This document shows, piece by piece, positions 23,263-32,343 of a DNA stretch of 33,118 bases. Position numbers and translations under genes: made by a program. Every line of letters begins with the position of its first letter. Positions within the stretch are counted from its first letter, which is position 1. Below the pieces are notes generated by a model. That model searched no databases and was not told the origin of the DNA. It was given only the letters and a program-made list of their open reading frames with translations. This DNA is from Cytophagales bacterium (GTDB taxonomy: Bacteria; Bacteroidota; Bacteroidia; Cytophagales; Thermoflexibacteraceae), in assembly GCA_013298985.1 (NCBI GenBank), contig JAAFJS010000037.1:1-33118 (forward strand), read 5' to 3'.

Positions 23263-23305
23263 ATCTTAGAAATTCCATTTCTTTGAGAAATGGAATTTCT
23301 AAGAT
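23263..23305. terminator. 20-bp perfect hairpin between convergent genes
   Basis: Two perfectly complementary 20-base arms (23263-23282 and 23286-23305) are separated by the loop TTG. There is no U-run on either side (TGTTTC follows on plus), and the stem is about two-thirds AT. Its position between the convergent LytTR regulator and GntP genes suggests a bidirectional terminator or mRNA 3'-end stabiliser. A small structured RNA or repeat element is also possible. Confidence 0.55.
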
Positions 23306-23343
23306 TGTTTCATATAATAATTTAATGAGCTTATGTAACATAA

Positions 23344-23438
23344 AAGTAGCCATATAAAATTGGATTATAGTATGATTTTACATAAAATACTGATTATGAA
23401 ATAATTGCATTAATTCATAACTCATAATTCATAACTAC
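23344..23438 (+). repeat. Intergenic repeat element, copy A
   Basis: This block runs from AAGTAGCCATATAAAATT to ATTCATAACTAC and aligns along its length with copy B at 24961-25062. Shared segments include AAGTAGCCA, CATAAAATA, TGATTATGAA and AATTCATAACTA. It ends in three heptamers (TTCATAA, CTCATAA, TTCATAA at 23414-23434). It lies just beyond the 3' end of the GntP gene, while copy B lies upstream of it, so the two copies bracket that gene. Confidence 0.75.
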
Positions 23439-23447
23439 GTATTTTAC

Positions 23448-24755
23448 TCAGATTATCATATTCAAAATCAGCACACCTATTAGCCCCACCACCGAAACAA
23501 TGGTTTCCATGACCGTCCATGTTTTCAAAGTTTCTTTGATAGTGAGGTTAAAATACTCTTTGAAAAGCCAAAAACCAGCATCGTTGAGGTGGGAAAACAT
23601 CAGGCTTCCCGCGCCAATCGCCAGTACCATTAATTCAGGCTTGATGTCCGTTTGTTGCTGAATCATGGGCGCAAGAATCCCCACTACGGTCAATCCTGCC
23701 ACCGTTGCCGAGCCTACGGCGATGCGTATTGCACCTGCAATCGCCCAACTTAGTACCAAAGGCGAAATAGGAATAAATAATAATTGCTCGCCAATATACT
23801 TGCTAATTTGGCTATCGTTCAGGATTTGTTTGAGCGCGCCCGCGCCCGCCATTACGAGCAGAATGGAAGCAGACGCTTTGAAAGCCTCCTCTAATTTTTT
23901 CATTACAGCTTTCATGGACAGTCCTTGTTTAAGCCCCAAGAAATAAACTGCAACCAATACAGACAACAACATTCCAAAATAAGGCGCGGCAAGTAGCTGT
24001 AAAACAGGAGATTCTACGTTAAAACTATTGATAATGGCAGTGAATAAAAATAGCAACAAAGGCAAAAGCGTTACGATGATACTAATGCCCAAACTTGGTA
24101 ACTGTTCCGCGGGCAAAGTATTGGCTTGGAAAGGAGAATCTCCGCCTTTGTATTCGTATTTTCGCAAAGTTTTTCCAAAAATAGGACCTGCGATGATGAT
24201 GGCAGGAATCGCGACAATGATACCATAAATGAGAACCAAGCTCATGTCTGCGCCTAATTGTGTGGAAATAGCGACTGGGGAGGGGTGAGGCGGCAAGTAG
24301 CCATGCGCCACTGATAAGGCGGAACACATCGGGATTGCAATATATAAAATGGGCAATTTGGTAGAAGATGCCACCGCAAAAATCAAAGGGACAACGATAA
24401 TAAAACCTGCATTGTAAAATAAAGGGATTCCTATGATGAAACCTGCCAAAGCAAGCCCCCACTGCACATTTTTAATACCAAAAATAGAAATGATAAACTG
24501 CGTAATGCGCTGCGCTGCCCCACTATCTGCTACCAGCTTGCCCAGCATCGCCCCAAAGCCAATTATTAAAATCAAATCGCCCAGTGTATTGCCAATTCCT
24601 GTTTGGATAGACTTGCCTATTGCAGGTACGCCCATGCCTGTAAGCAGTCCCAAGCCTAATGCCACCAAAATAAAAGAAATAAAGGTATCTAACTTGACAT
24701 AAGTAATGAGCAGGATAAGGGCTAAAATTCCGATAAATGCGTATAAAATTGGCAT
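23448..24755 (-). CDS. GntP family permease (gluconate/organic acid:H+ symporter)
   Basis: A 435-aa protein with about 12 hydrophobic segments, typical of GntP in length. Recognisable blocks are GLGLLTGMGVPAIGKSIQTGIGNTLGDLILIIGFGAMLGKLVADSGAA, GIPLFYNAGFIIVVPL, HGYLPPHPSPVAISTQLGAD and GSATVAGLTVVGILAP. The C-terminal MFSHLNDAGFWLFKEYFNLTIKETLKTW also fits. HGYLPPHP-P and S-L-ND-GFW are strong family signatures. The substrate is probably gluconate or another sugar acid or hydroxy acid. No kinase or dehydratase for sugar acids is adjacent. It is bracketed by the two copies of the 100-bp intergenic repeat. Confidence 0.95.
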   Translation of the reverse strand: MPILYAFIGILALILLITYVKLDTFISFILVALGLGLLTGMGVPAIGKSIQTGIGNTLGDLILIIGFGAMLGKLVADSGAAQRITQFIISIFGIKNVQWGLALAGFIIGIPLFYNAGFIIVVPLIFAVASSTKLPILYIAIPMCSALSVAHGYLPPHPSPVAISTQLGADMSLVLIYGIIVAIPAIIIAGPIFGKTLRKYEYKGGDSPFQANTLPAEQLPSLGISIIVTLLPLLLFLFTAIINSFNVESPVLQLLAAPYFGMLLSVLVAVYFLGLKQGLSMKAVMKKLEEAFKASASILLVMAGAGALKQILNDSQISKYIGEQLLFIPISPLVLSWAIAGAIRIAVGSATVAGLTVVGILAPMIQQQTDIKPELMVLAIGAGSLMFSHLNDAGFWLFKEYFNLTIKETLKTWTVMETIVSVVGLIGVLILNMII

Positions 24756-25112
24756 AAGCGTCGTTGGATTATAGGTTTACAAAAAATAAGTTTCAATCCA
24801 AACAAAGTAACTAAGTTTCGAATTAAAATGCTAATATCTTCCTTTATTCTCTCCAAATATTACCATTCCATTTCTTTGCCTAAAAATTCAAGTTTACAAA
24901 AAATAGAAAGCCATCAAAATTTTTCTATTTTTGTTTTTATATCCGTACTTTTATAAATTTAAGTAGCCACACAAAATTAGTTTATACTACAGATATTGCA
25001 TAAAATATTGATTATGAAGAATTTGTATTAATTTATAATTTATAACTAATAATTCATAACTATTTAGCATCTAAATAATTCCTATTCTCCTTTATCATTT
25101 AATCTTTTGAAC
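24756..25112. other. 357-bp noncoding spacer
   Basis: An AT-rich spacer between the divergent GntP and M14 peptidase genes. The first 200 bp contain no gene I can support and no clear promoter pair. The second half holds repeat copy B (24961-25062). Both gene promoters must lie here. Confidence 0.7.
24961..25062 (+). repeat. Intergenic repeat element, copy B
   Basis: This block aligns with copy A (23344-23438) by eye at roughly three-quarters identity. Its tail has four heptamers (TTTATAA, TTTATAA, CTAATAA, TTCATAA at 25032-25059) against three in copy A, so the length difference equals one heptamer. It ends 50 bp before the M14 peptidase start. Confidence 0.75.
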
Positions 25113-27626
25113 ATGAAAAAAATCTTACAAATCGCTGTTTTGTTATTTCTTGTAAATGAAGTAGTTGCACAAAATATCCAATCACCAGAGCAGTTTTTAG
25201 GCTATCCTTTGGGCAACAGATTTACACCACATCACCGCGTAGTTGATTATTTTGAACACTTGGCAAGTGTGGCAAGCAATCGCGTCAAGCTCATCAAATA
25301 TGGCGAAAGTTATGAATATCGTCCACTCCAAATCGCGGTGATTTCCGCCCCAGAGAATATGAGTAAGTTAGAGGAAATACGTACTAATAACCTGAAAATC
25401 ACAGGCTTGATGGAAGGCTTACCCACTTCAAATGTATTGCCCATCACCTGGCTCAGTTATACGGTACATGGCAACGAGGCAGTTTCCCCCGAATCTTCTA
25501 TGCTTACCGCGTATGAGTTACTAACTTCTTCAAAATCAACGCAGTGGCTTCAAAACTCGGTAGTCATCATAGACCCCTGTTTGAATCCTGACGGGCATAG
25601 CCGTTATGTGAATTGGTACGGTCAAATGGCAGGTGAAACACCCAACGTATCTCCTTACGCGCGCGAACATTATGAACCTGCCCCAAGTGGCAGACCCAAC
25701 CATTATATGTTTGACCTGAATCGCGACTGGGCATGGCAATCCCAAAAGGAAAGCCAAGCACGCACTGCCATTTACCAACAATGGATGCCGCATATTCACG
25801 CCGATTTCCACGAAATGGACATGAATAGTCCTTATTATTTTGCACCTGCGGCTGAACCATATCATAGCGAGGTTACTGCTTGGCAACGAGAGTTTCAGAC
25901 CACGATTGGGAAAAATCACGCCAAGTATTTTGACAAAAATAATTGGCTTTATTTTACCAAAGAAACATTTGACTTGCTCTACCCAAGTTATGGAGATACC
26001 TGGCCTACTTTTCATGGAGCTATTGGCATGACCTACGAACAGGGTGGCTCTGGGCGCGCGGGTCTGGGCATCATCATCGAAAACGGAGATACATTGACGC
26101 TAAAAGACCGCATAGAACACCACCATATTGCAGGAATTTCGACAGTGGAGGCTACAGCAACGAACAAGGAAAAAGTCGTGCAAGAATTTAAAAACTACTT
26201 TAATGCCAATAATAATAATCCCACAGGAACATATAAAACATACGTCATTGCTGCTGATAATGAAACAGATAAGCTCAATGAATTGCTTTCTTATTTGGAT
26301 AAACAGCAGATTCGATATGGCTATGCAAAGGCAAATCTCCCAAAACTGACAGGCTATAATTATTTCACAGGTAAAGACGAAAGTTTTTCTCTTCAGAAAA
26401 ATGACATTGTGATTAATACTTACCAACCTAAGTCTGTGTTAATCAAGGTTTTATTTAATCCTAAAACAGTGTTGGCGGATTCTGCTACTTATGATGCTAC
26501 GGCGTGGGCTATTCCTTATTCTTATGGATTAAAATCTTTTGCACTTACTCAAAAAATTGATATTGAACCACTTAAAGGCGTTCCATCACAAACTATTCGT
26601 CCAAATACTGAAAAACCGTATGCCTATATTGCGGAATGGAAATCATTTAAAGATTTGCAGTTTTTAGTAAAATTGCTCAACAAAAATATTAAAGTGAGGT
26701 TTGCCGAAAAGGATTTTTCACTTCAAAACAAAAAATACAAAGCAGGAACACTCGCTATCACACGTACTGACAATGAGTTCGTCAAAGACTTAGACAACTT
26801 GGTAGTTTCGTTGGCAACTGAACTAAATCAGCCTTTGTACTATGCCAGCACAGGTTTTGCCAATGAAGGTGCAGACTTGGGGTCAAGCAATATGCACTTC
26901 CTCAAAAAGCCTCACGTGGGCTTACTCACAGGTGATGGAGTAGGTACAAATGCCTTTGGCGAGCTATGGCATTTTTTTGACCAGCAGTTGGGCTATCCTG
27001 CCACAGTCGTCAATATCAGCGCGTTATCTAATCTCAAACTTAGCGACTTTGATGTGATGGTTTTGCCAGATGGCAACTATGGAAGCTATGCCACCAGCCA
27101 ATTGCGTGCGTGGGTACAGCAAGGAGGAAAGCTCATCGCCATGGAGGGCGCAAACTATCAATTTGCTGATAATGAAGGATATGAATTAAAAAAAGTAAAT
27201 ACTACTGAGAAACCCAAAGACGACAAAGAAAAGAAAAATTGGGACGACTACCTTCTCAAGTATGGCGACCGCGAACGCAATAATCTTAGCGATTATGTGG
27301 CAGGAAGTATTTTTAAAGTAGTCCTCGACAATACGCACCCTTTGGGCTATGGTTATGAAAAAGAATATTACTCTTTACGCCAAATAACGGACGGCTTCGA
27401 GTATTTCAAAAGAGGCTGGAATGTAGGTATTATCAAAGAAAATGCGTATATTGATGGTTTTACGGGCTATAAAGTAAAGCAAAAATTGAAAAATAGCCTT
27501 GTCTTTGGCGTGTCAGAAATTGGCAGAGGCACTATCGTACACCTGATTGACAATCCGATATTTAGGGCTTCTTGGTCAAATGGCAAACTGCTGATGGGTA
27601 ATGCTATATTTTTGGTAGGTCAGTAA
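25113..27626 (+). CDS. Secreted M14 family zinc carboxypeptidase
   Basis: An 837-aa exported peptidase. The signal peptide is MKKILQIAVLLFLVNEVVAQ (cut expected after VVAQ). The M14 zinc site is visible as His119-x-x-Glu122 (YTVHGNEAVSPESS) and His233 (HADFHEMD). Substrate-side DPCLNPDGHSRYVNW lies near 154-168 and DLNRDW at 201-206. GMTYEQGG near 308-315 carries the likely catalytic Glu. The C-terminal third (about 610-830) has a class-I glutamine-amidotransferase-like look (VGLLTGDGVGTNAFGELWHF, LPDGNYGSYATSQLRAWVQQGGKLIAMEG) as in many long Bacteroidota M14 proteins. Start chosen at ATG 25113, although an in-frame TTG stands six bases upstream. There is no C-terminal secretion domain. Substrates are presumably peptides outside the cell. 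Confidence 0.92.
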   Translation: MKKILQIAVLLFLVNEVVAQNIQSPEQFLGYPLGNRFTPHHRVVDYFEHLASVASNRVKLIKYGESYEYRPLQIAVISAPENMSKLEEIRTNNLKITGLMEGLPTSNVLPITWLSYTVHGNEAVSPESSMLTAYELLTSSKSTQWLQNSVVIIDPCLNPDGHSRYVNWYGQMAGETPNVSPYAREHYEPAPSGRPNHYMFDLNRDWAWQSQKESQARTAIYQQWMPHIHADFHEMDMNSPYYFAPAAEPYHSEVTAWQREFQTTIGKNHAKYFDKNNWLYFTKETFDLLYPSYGDTWPTFHGAIGMTYEQGGSGRAGLGIIIENGDTLTLKDRIEHHHIAGISTVEATATNKEKVVQEFKNYFNANNNNPTGTYKTYVIAADNETDKLNELLSYLDKQQIRYGYAKANLPKLTGYNYFTGKDESFSLQKNDIVINTYQPKSVLIKVLFNPKTVLADSATYDATAWAIPYSYGLKSFALTQKIDIEPLKGVPSQTIRPNTEKPYAYIAEWKSFKDLQFLVKLLNKNIKVRFAEKDFSLQNKKYKAGTLAITRTDNEFVKDLDNLVVSLATELNQPLYYASTGFANEGADLGSSNMHFLKKPHVGLLTGDGVGTNAFGELWHFFDQQLGYPATVVNISALSNLKLSDFDVMVLPDGNYGSYATSQLRAWVQQGGKLIAMEGANYQFADNEGYELKKVNTTEKPKDDKEKKNWDDYLLKYGDRERNNLSDYVAGSIFKVVLDNTHPLGYGYEKEYYSLRQITDGFEYFKRGWNVGIIKENAYIDGFTGYKVKQKLKNSLVFGVSEIGRGTIVHLIDNPIFRASWSNGKLLMGNAIFLVGQ

Positions 27627-27658
27627 AACAGTTTTTTTTCATAAAACACGTTAATTAC

Positions 27659-27690
27659 TTGACAAAGGGGGTAGTGATTTCGTACCTTTA
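27659..27690 (+). promoter_or_regulatory. Promoter for queA
   Basis: TTG at 27659-27661, 21 bp, then TACCTTTA at 27683-27690, ending 25 nt before the queA ATG. The last base of the -7 box is A rather than G; spacing is slightly longer than the usual 19. Confidence 0.55.
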
Positions 27691-27715
27691 CTGTCTTATT
27701 TTTTAAACAAAATAC

Positions 27716-28768
27716 ATGAAGCTTTCAGCATTTAAGTTTGATTTGCCCGATGACGCAATAGCGTTACGCCCTGCCCCTAACCGCGACGAGTCGCGCCTAA
27801 TGGTTGTTCATAAAAAAACAGGTAAGATTGAGCATCGATTCTTCAAAGATATTTTAGAATACTTTGACGAAGGTGATGTGATGGTGATGAATGACACCAA
27901 AGTTTTTCCTGCACGCCTTTATGGAAAAAAAGAAAAAACAGGCGCAAAAATAGAAGTATTTTTGTTACGCGAACTAAGTGCTGAAGCACATCTTTGGGAC
28001 GTGCTGGTTGACCCTGCGCGCAAAATCAGGGTGGGGAACAAGCTCTATTTTGGTGATAACGACTTAGTAGCAGAGGTCATAGACAATACAACCTCACGTG
28101 GGCGCACAATTCGCTTCCTTTTTGACAAAGGTGATGTTGAGTTTAAAAAACTAATTAACGAATTAGGAGAAACACCAATTCCAAACGACATCAAAAACTT
28201 ACGACCAACAGAGGCAGAAGACCGCGAACGCTACCAAACTATCTTTGCCCAACACGTAGGCGCAGTTGCTGCACCTACGGCAGGATTGCATTTTACGCCT
28301 CAGTTGGTCAGGAGGTTACAGCTCAAAGGAGTAGATATAAACCCAATTACACTGCACGTAGGCTTGGGGACATTCCGAGAAGTTGATGTCGAGGATTTGA
28401 CCAAGCATAAAACAGATTCAGAAAATTATAATGTGCCTCTACTGACCTCAAGCAGGGTAAACGAAGCAATAGAAGCAAAGAAAAACGTCTGCGCTATCGG
28501 AACAACAGTGATGCGTACCTTAGAAACCTCTGTAACAGCAGGCGGAAGGCTCAAATCAAGTAACGGCTGGACTGATAAGTTTATCTTTCCGCCCTACGAC
28601 TTCAAGATTTGTAAATCATTAGTTACAAATTTTCATAAACCAATGTCCACTTTGCTGATGATGGTTTGCGCTTTTGGAGGCTACGACCTGACCATGAAGG
28701 CTTACGATATTGCTATCAAGGAACGTTACCGATTCTTTACTTATGGTGATGCAATGTTAATTCTCTAA
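27716..28768 (+). CDS. queA: S-adenosylmethionine:tRNA ribosyltransferase-isomerase
   Basis: A 350-aa enzyme of queuosine biosynthesis. It transfers the ribosyl part of SAM to preQ1 in tRNA, making epoxyqueuosine. Conserved blocks are [24 protein letters not shown] at the N-terminus, [74 protein letters not shown], and the C-terminal [21 protein letters not shown] and [13 protein letters not shown]. Length and both termini are complete. It has its own promoter and a clear terminator, so it appears to be transcribed alone. Confidence 0.98.
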   Translation: MKLSAFKFDLPDDAIALRPAPNRDESRLMVVHKKTGKIEHRFFKDILEYFDEGDVMVMNDTKVFPARLYGKKEKTGAKIEVFLLRELSAEAHLWDVLVDPARKIRVGNKLYFGDNDLVAEVIDNTTSRGRTIRFLFDKGDVEFKKLINELGETPIPNDIKNLRPTEAEDRERYQTIFAQHVGAVAAPTAGLHFTPQLVRRLQLKGVDINPITLHVGLGTFREVDVEDLTKHKTDSENYNVPLLTSSRVNEAIEAKKNVCAIGTTVMRTLETSVTAGGRLKSSNGWTDKFIFPPYDFKICKSLVTNFHKPMSTLLMMVCAFGGYDLTMKAYDIAIKERYRFFTYGDAMLIL

Positions 28769-28814
28769 CAGTTGGTTTATCAAGGAAACAAAGGAATGAT
28801 TTTGAAATATTATC

Positions 28815-28854
28815 AAAAAGTGGTTGTCTTCTAAGTAAGATGACCACTTTTTTT
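28815..28854 (+). terminator. Intrinsic terminator after queA
   Basis: The stem arms at 28815-28830 and 28837-28852 pair over 16 positions, including two adjacent G-U wobbles, around a 6-base loop. The descending arm ends in a seven-T run (28848-28854). The core is AAAAAGTGGT with ACCACTTTTT. It could also work for the convergent LytTR gene, because the A-rich left arm gives a T-run on the minus strand. Confidence 0.85.
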
Positions 28855-28880
28855 AATAAATATCCTCATTGACACTATCC

Positions 28881-29624
28881 TCACAATTTTTCAATTATCT
28901 TCAATAAGCCATCTTTTTTGCGGATAGAAACTGGAATTTCTGAGCCAGCTTCCATGAGAAGGTAATTATCCAATTTATGAAACTGCTTGATTTTATGTAA
29001 ATTAATAAGGTGCGCGTGATGTACCCTAAAAAAGAGAAAAGGAGAAAGCAAGTCTTCATATTCTTTCAAGGTTTTCGATACCAAGATTTGTTTTCCACTT
29101 TCCAAATAGAATAGTGTATAAGCTCCTTGTGCTTGGCAGTGGATAATCTCTTGAACCTTCACGAAATAGATACTTTCTTGGTCGCGCAGCGCAATTTTCT
29201 TATCATGATTGTGGAGAGATTGTAGGCTTTCTGCCAATATAGAAAGCTGATTTTCAATTTGTTGATTGTGCAGATTCCTCTTTACTCGCTGCAATGCTCT
29301 TTGCAGATGCTCCTCATCAATGGGCTTGAGTAAAAAATCTATAGCACTAAACTCAAAGGCACGAATCGCATAGTGGTTATGTGCAGTGATGAAAATAAGC
29401 TGAAAACTAACCTCTTTCAAAGAAGATAACAAGTCAAAACCTGTTCCGTCTTGCATCTCCACGTCCAAAAAAACAATGTCAGGCGCGTGTAACTGAATCG
29501 CTTGTAATCCGTTCTGCACACCGTCCGCCTCGAAAATCGTGTTGCTTTCCGTCAAAATCTCTTGTACTAAAAAGTGAAGCCCACTGCGGACAAGTTTATC
29601 ATCATCTATTATTAAAATGTTCAT
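28881..29624 (-). CDS. LytTR-type response regulator paired with TPR histidine kinase
   Basis: A 247-aa regulator. The receiver domain has DDD at 7-9, phospho-acceptor Asp54 (DIVFLDVEMQDG), Thr80 (FITAH) and Lys100 (DFLLKPI). The LytTR domain (about 140-245) has DQESIYFVKVQEIIHCQAQGAYTLF, GKQILVSKTLKEYEDLL, FLFFRVHHAHLINLHKIKQFHKLDNYLLM and IPVSIRKKDGLLKIIEKL. Upstream, on the same strand after 129 bp of repeat-containing spacer, lies a LytS-like kinase, so the pair is very likely a two-component system. It is only distantly similar to the other LytTR regulator in the window. It converges on queA with a shared terminator. Confidence 0.93.
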   Translation of the reverse strand: MNILIIDDDKLVRSGLHFLVQEILTESNTIFEADGVQNGLQAIQLHAPDIVFLDVEMQDGTGFDLLSSLKEVSFQLIFITAHNHYAIRAFEFSAIDFLLKPIDEEHLQRALQRVKRNLHNQQIENQLSILAESLQSLHNHDKKIALRDQESIYFVKVQEIIHCQAQGAYTLFYLESGKQILVSKTLKEYEDLLSPFLFFRVHHAHLINLHKIKQFHKLDNYLLMEAGSEIPVSIRKKDGLLKIIEKL

Positions 29625-29649
29625 TTGCTGTGTGTTATATTATAAAAAT

Positions 29650-29749
29650 AAGTATTTGAGCAAAATTAGTTTGAGTTTAAATTTTTTTAATAATATACTA
29701 TCAATCTTTTATACCAATTTACAAACTCATAACTAATGATTCATAACTA
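29650..29749 (+). repeat. Degenerate intergenic repeat with three heptamers (possible copy C)
   Basis: It begins AAGTATTTGAGCAAAATTAG, close to the AAGTAGCC/AAAATTAG start of copy B. It ends with CTCATAA, CTAATGA and TTCATAA at 29726-29746, followed by CTAC as in copy A. The middle is diverged. It fills most of the spacer between the kinase and its response regulator. Confidence 0.5.
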
Positions 29750-29753
29750 CTTA

Positions 29754-31697
29754 TTACATCAAAGGCAATATTAAAGTAACTCTTACACCACTTTGTTCCT
29801 GCCTATTTTCGATAGAAACGTAACCCGCGCTTTTTAGTTTCTTTTTGAGCAAGGCAAGCCGCTCTTGAGTAATTTCTAAAGCTCTGGAACGGTGTCTGCT
29901 TTGCTTTTCATCAGTTACACTACCAAGTCCTTTGCCGTTGTCTTCTATTCTGATTTTGAGGGATTTATCTAATTTTTCAAAATAAATATCTATTTTACCT
30001 TGTGTTTGTATATTTTTAAAACCATGCTCTATTGCATTTTCTACAAAAGGTTGCAGGAGCATACTCGGAATCATTAATTCACTGATTTCCAAATCATTGG
30101 CGAGGTGAATTTCAAAATCGAATTTGCTGTCCATTCGCATTTGTTGAATCGCTAAGTAGCTCTCTATGAACGACTTTTCCTCCTCTATGGGTATTAAATC
30201 CTGATACGTACTTTCCAAAGATTGGCGCATGACCGAAGCAATTTTGGTAAGGTAATTGGCAGTTTTGCGGGTATTCTGCTCTCCCAAAAGCAAGGCATGA
30301 ACCGAAGTAAGCGCATTGAACCAAAAGTGAGGATTTAGGCGACTACGCAAAAGGCGTTGCTCCAAATCTGCAAGCTGTTGAATATCTTTGAGTTGCTTTT
30401 GCTTGTAAAATAAAAAACCTACCAGTGCAAGTAAAAGCGTTCCTCCGCCCAAAGCAAGCAACAGTGTGTTTTTTTGCTGTATTTCTAAGTCTTGCATTTG
30501 GGTTTGTTGATTCAGTGTAACTATTTCTTGTTCTTTCTTTTGCGTTTCGTAGAGGCTCGCCAAAGCATTGTTTTGGGATTCTCTTTCCTTGTTAGAGGCA
30601 CTGTCTTTCAAGGAGATAGCCTTCTCATAATGCGTCAGGGCAAACGCATAGTTCCCTTGGTGCTTGTAAATCGCAGCTAAGATTTCCAATGCCTCACCCT
30701 CTTCCTGTAAGGGATTTATTCCTGCTACTTTAAATTCCTTGGTGAATGTAAGCCCTTTTTTTGCATTTTCTAAGGCTTTATCGTATTCTTTTAAAGAATC
30801 ATAAGCAACTGCTATTTTGCGATAGGCAGTGCCTAAATAGCCTTTTTGGTTATATTTTTCTGCTTGCGTAACTATTTCACTTCCAATTACTAATGCTTCT
30901 TGATGCTTGTTTTGCAAAAGCGCAATATTCGTCTTTTGAATAAGACTGCGAATGATGCCTATAGGAAAAGTAATTTTTGCACTTTTTTGATAGGCTTGGT
31001 CTGCATAATAAAAAGCACTGTCATACATTTTTTGATTATTAAAAGTAGCTACAGCATTGACAATTGCAAAAATTTCCCTTGGTAAGTCTTTGTTTTTCTG
31101 ACAAATAGCAATTGATTTTCTATGATAATCCATTGCTTCCTTGTGCCTCTCCAATTTGTTTAGCCCAATCGCAAGATTGATATAGGCGGCAGAGAGAGCA
31201 GGATTTTTTTTGTCTTTTTCCAATAATTGTGTAGCTTCTAAAAAATACTTGGTGGCATTATTGGCATCACCTGCTGAGAGATAGATATTACCAAGCCCAT
31301 ACAAAGCCTGTCCACCTTCTCTTTCTATGCCCAATTTGGTATAAAGTTGATACGCCTTTTGGATTGAGGAAAAAGCCTTACCAATTTCCCCTTTTTCGTT
31401 GTACATATTGCTTTTAATCATATTTCCACGCGCCATACCTTTCTCATAGTTGAGCTTAGTAGCAAGGTCTAAACCTTTGTCAGTGTAGAAGTTAGCGGAG
31501 TCTATATTAGAAAAGCGATTGTTATAGAGGAGTGAAAATTGCTGATACACATTGACTAAAGTAGTATCTTTCTTGCTTTTTGCTTTTGCCAAAACTCGAT
31601 ATAGGCTATCCAATTGAGCAAGGATTGGAGAGGTAAAAAATAATACAAAAATAGTTGATAATGAGAAAATTATATATTCTACTCGTAGTTGTTTCAT
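29754..31697 (-). CDS. TPR-containing LytS-like sensor histidine kinase
   Basis: A 647-aa kinase. It has an N-terminal signal or anchor (YIIFSLSTIFVLFFTSPILAQ), and then about 370 residues of tetratricopeptide repeats (for example GQALYGLGNIYLSAGDANNATKYF, and NPALSAAYINLAIGLNKLERHKEAMDYHRKS). A coiled coil with many Gln/Glu follows (about 378-410), then a single membrane helix (about 410-430, LLALGGGTLLLALVGFLFY). The HisK domain has SRLNPHFWFNALTSVHALL with phospho-acceptor His457. The ATPase domain has the N-box FVENAIEHGFKN near 553-564 and a glycine box EDNGKGLG near 585. The TPR part is predicted periplasmic, with the kinase in the cytoplasm. It is upstream of its LytTR regulator. The ligand is unknown. 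Confidence 0.93.
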   Translation of the reverse strand: MKQLRVEYIIFSLSTIFVLFFTSPILAQLDSLYRVLAKAKSKKDTTLVNVYQQFSLLYNNRFSNIDSANFYTDKGLDLATKLNYEKGMARGNMIKSNMYNEKGEIGKAFSSIQKAYQLYTKLGIEREGGQALYGLGNIYLSAGDANNATKYFLEATQLLEKDKKNPALSAAYINLAIGLNKLERHKEAMDYHRKSIAICQKNKDLPREIFAIVNAVATFNNQKMYDSAFYYADQAYQKSAKITFPIGIIRSLIQKTNIALLQNKHQEALVIGSEIVTQAEKYNQKGYLGTAYRKIAVAYDSLKEYDKALENAKKGLTFTKEFKVAGINPLQEEGEALEILAAIYKHQGNYAFALTHYEKAISLKDSASNKERESQNNALASLYETQKKEQEIVTLNQQTQMQDLEIQQKNTLLLALGGGTLLLALVGFLFYKQKQLKDIQQLADLEQRLLRSRLNPHFWFNALTSVHALLLGEQNTRKTANYLTKIASVMRQSLESTYQDLIPIEEEKSFIESYLAIQQMRMDSKFDFEIHLANDLEISELMIPSMLLQPFVENAIEHGFKNIQTQGKIDIYFEKLDKSLKIRIEDNGKGLGSVTDEKQSRHRSRALEITQERLALLKKKLKSAGYVSIENRQEQSGVRVTLILPLM

Positions 31698-32343
31698 TTT
31701 ATATTTGTTTGAAAAAGTAATTTTACAATATTTATATTAAAATATCAAAAATGGAAATTTAAAAACATCGAAGTCTTTAAATAGTTTATCCGAAACAATG
31801 ATGCGTTAATTGGTGATATTCCATAAAAAATAAAGAAATTCTGACAAAGTTTGTGGAAAACTCACCTAATGCTTGGGGAGAAAGATTTTCAATTGTTGTA
31901 GTAGTTTTTCACTAATTTGGATAGGAAAATAGATAGAGAATAATCCTTATACTGTATAGTTAGGTTTTGCACATTAGACCTTTTGTCGTAGAAGTTAGCC
32001 CCACGCCAATTCTATTTTGGCATAAAAGACGTAATTTAAAGACAGTCTCTCGCTTTGGTGGGGGAAATCAGCCTCAACTAAAAGGCGTTTTATTCTTGAA
32101 CATCAATAATACAATAATTGAAACAGTAAACCTTATCAGAGATTATTTATAAAAAATCAAATAAAGCAATTTTAGAATTCGCCTAAGGGAAAACTATCAA
32201 ATTAATATGGCAAAATCATAAAACATGATTATTAAAAATTATAATTATTTGAAAATCAAACTGTTGTATAATTTTATATATTTACTCTATCAAATTGATG
32301 AAAGAATGAATTGGATTCTTTGTATGCTTTCCCCAAATATCTA
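31698..32343. other. 646-bp noncoding spacer with a GC-richer island
   Basis: It lies between the 5' end of the kinase and the 3' end of the CoxG-like gene. Most of it is very AT-rich, with no supported gene. About 31975-32095 is clearly less AT-rich (TAGCCCCACGCC; CGCTTTGGTGGGGG) and contains a 61-codon frame (31967-32152) ending in a low-information tail. I regard it as a possible remnant or repeat fragment, not a gene. The kinase promoter should lie near 31700-31800, but I could not identify it. Confidence 0.5.

Noticed and set aside
22446-31697. One TPR kinase serving both LytTR regulators as a single locus
   Set aside because: The two regulators are 6 kb apart on opposite strands with unrelated genes between. 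Only the adjacent one is supported as partner.
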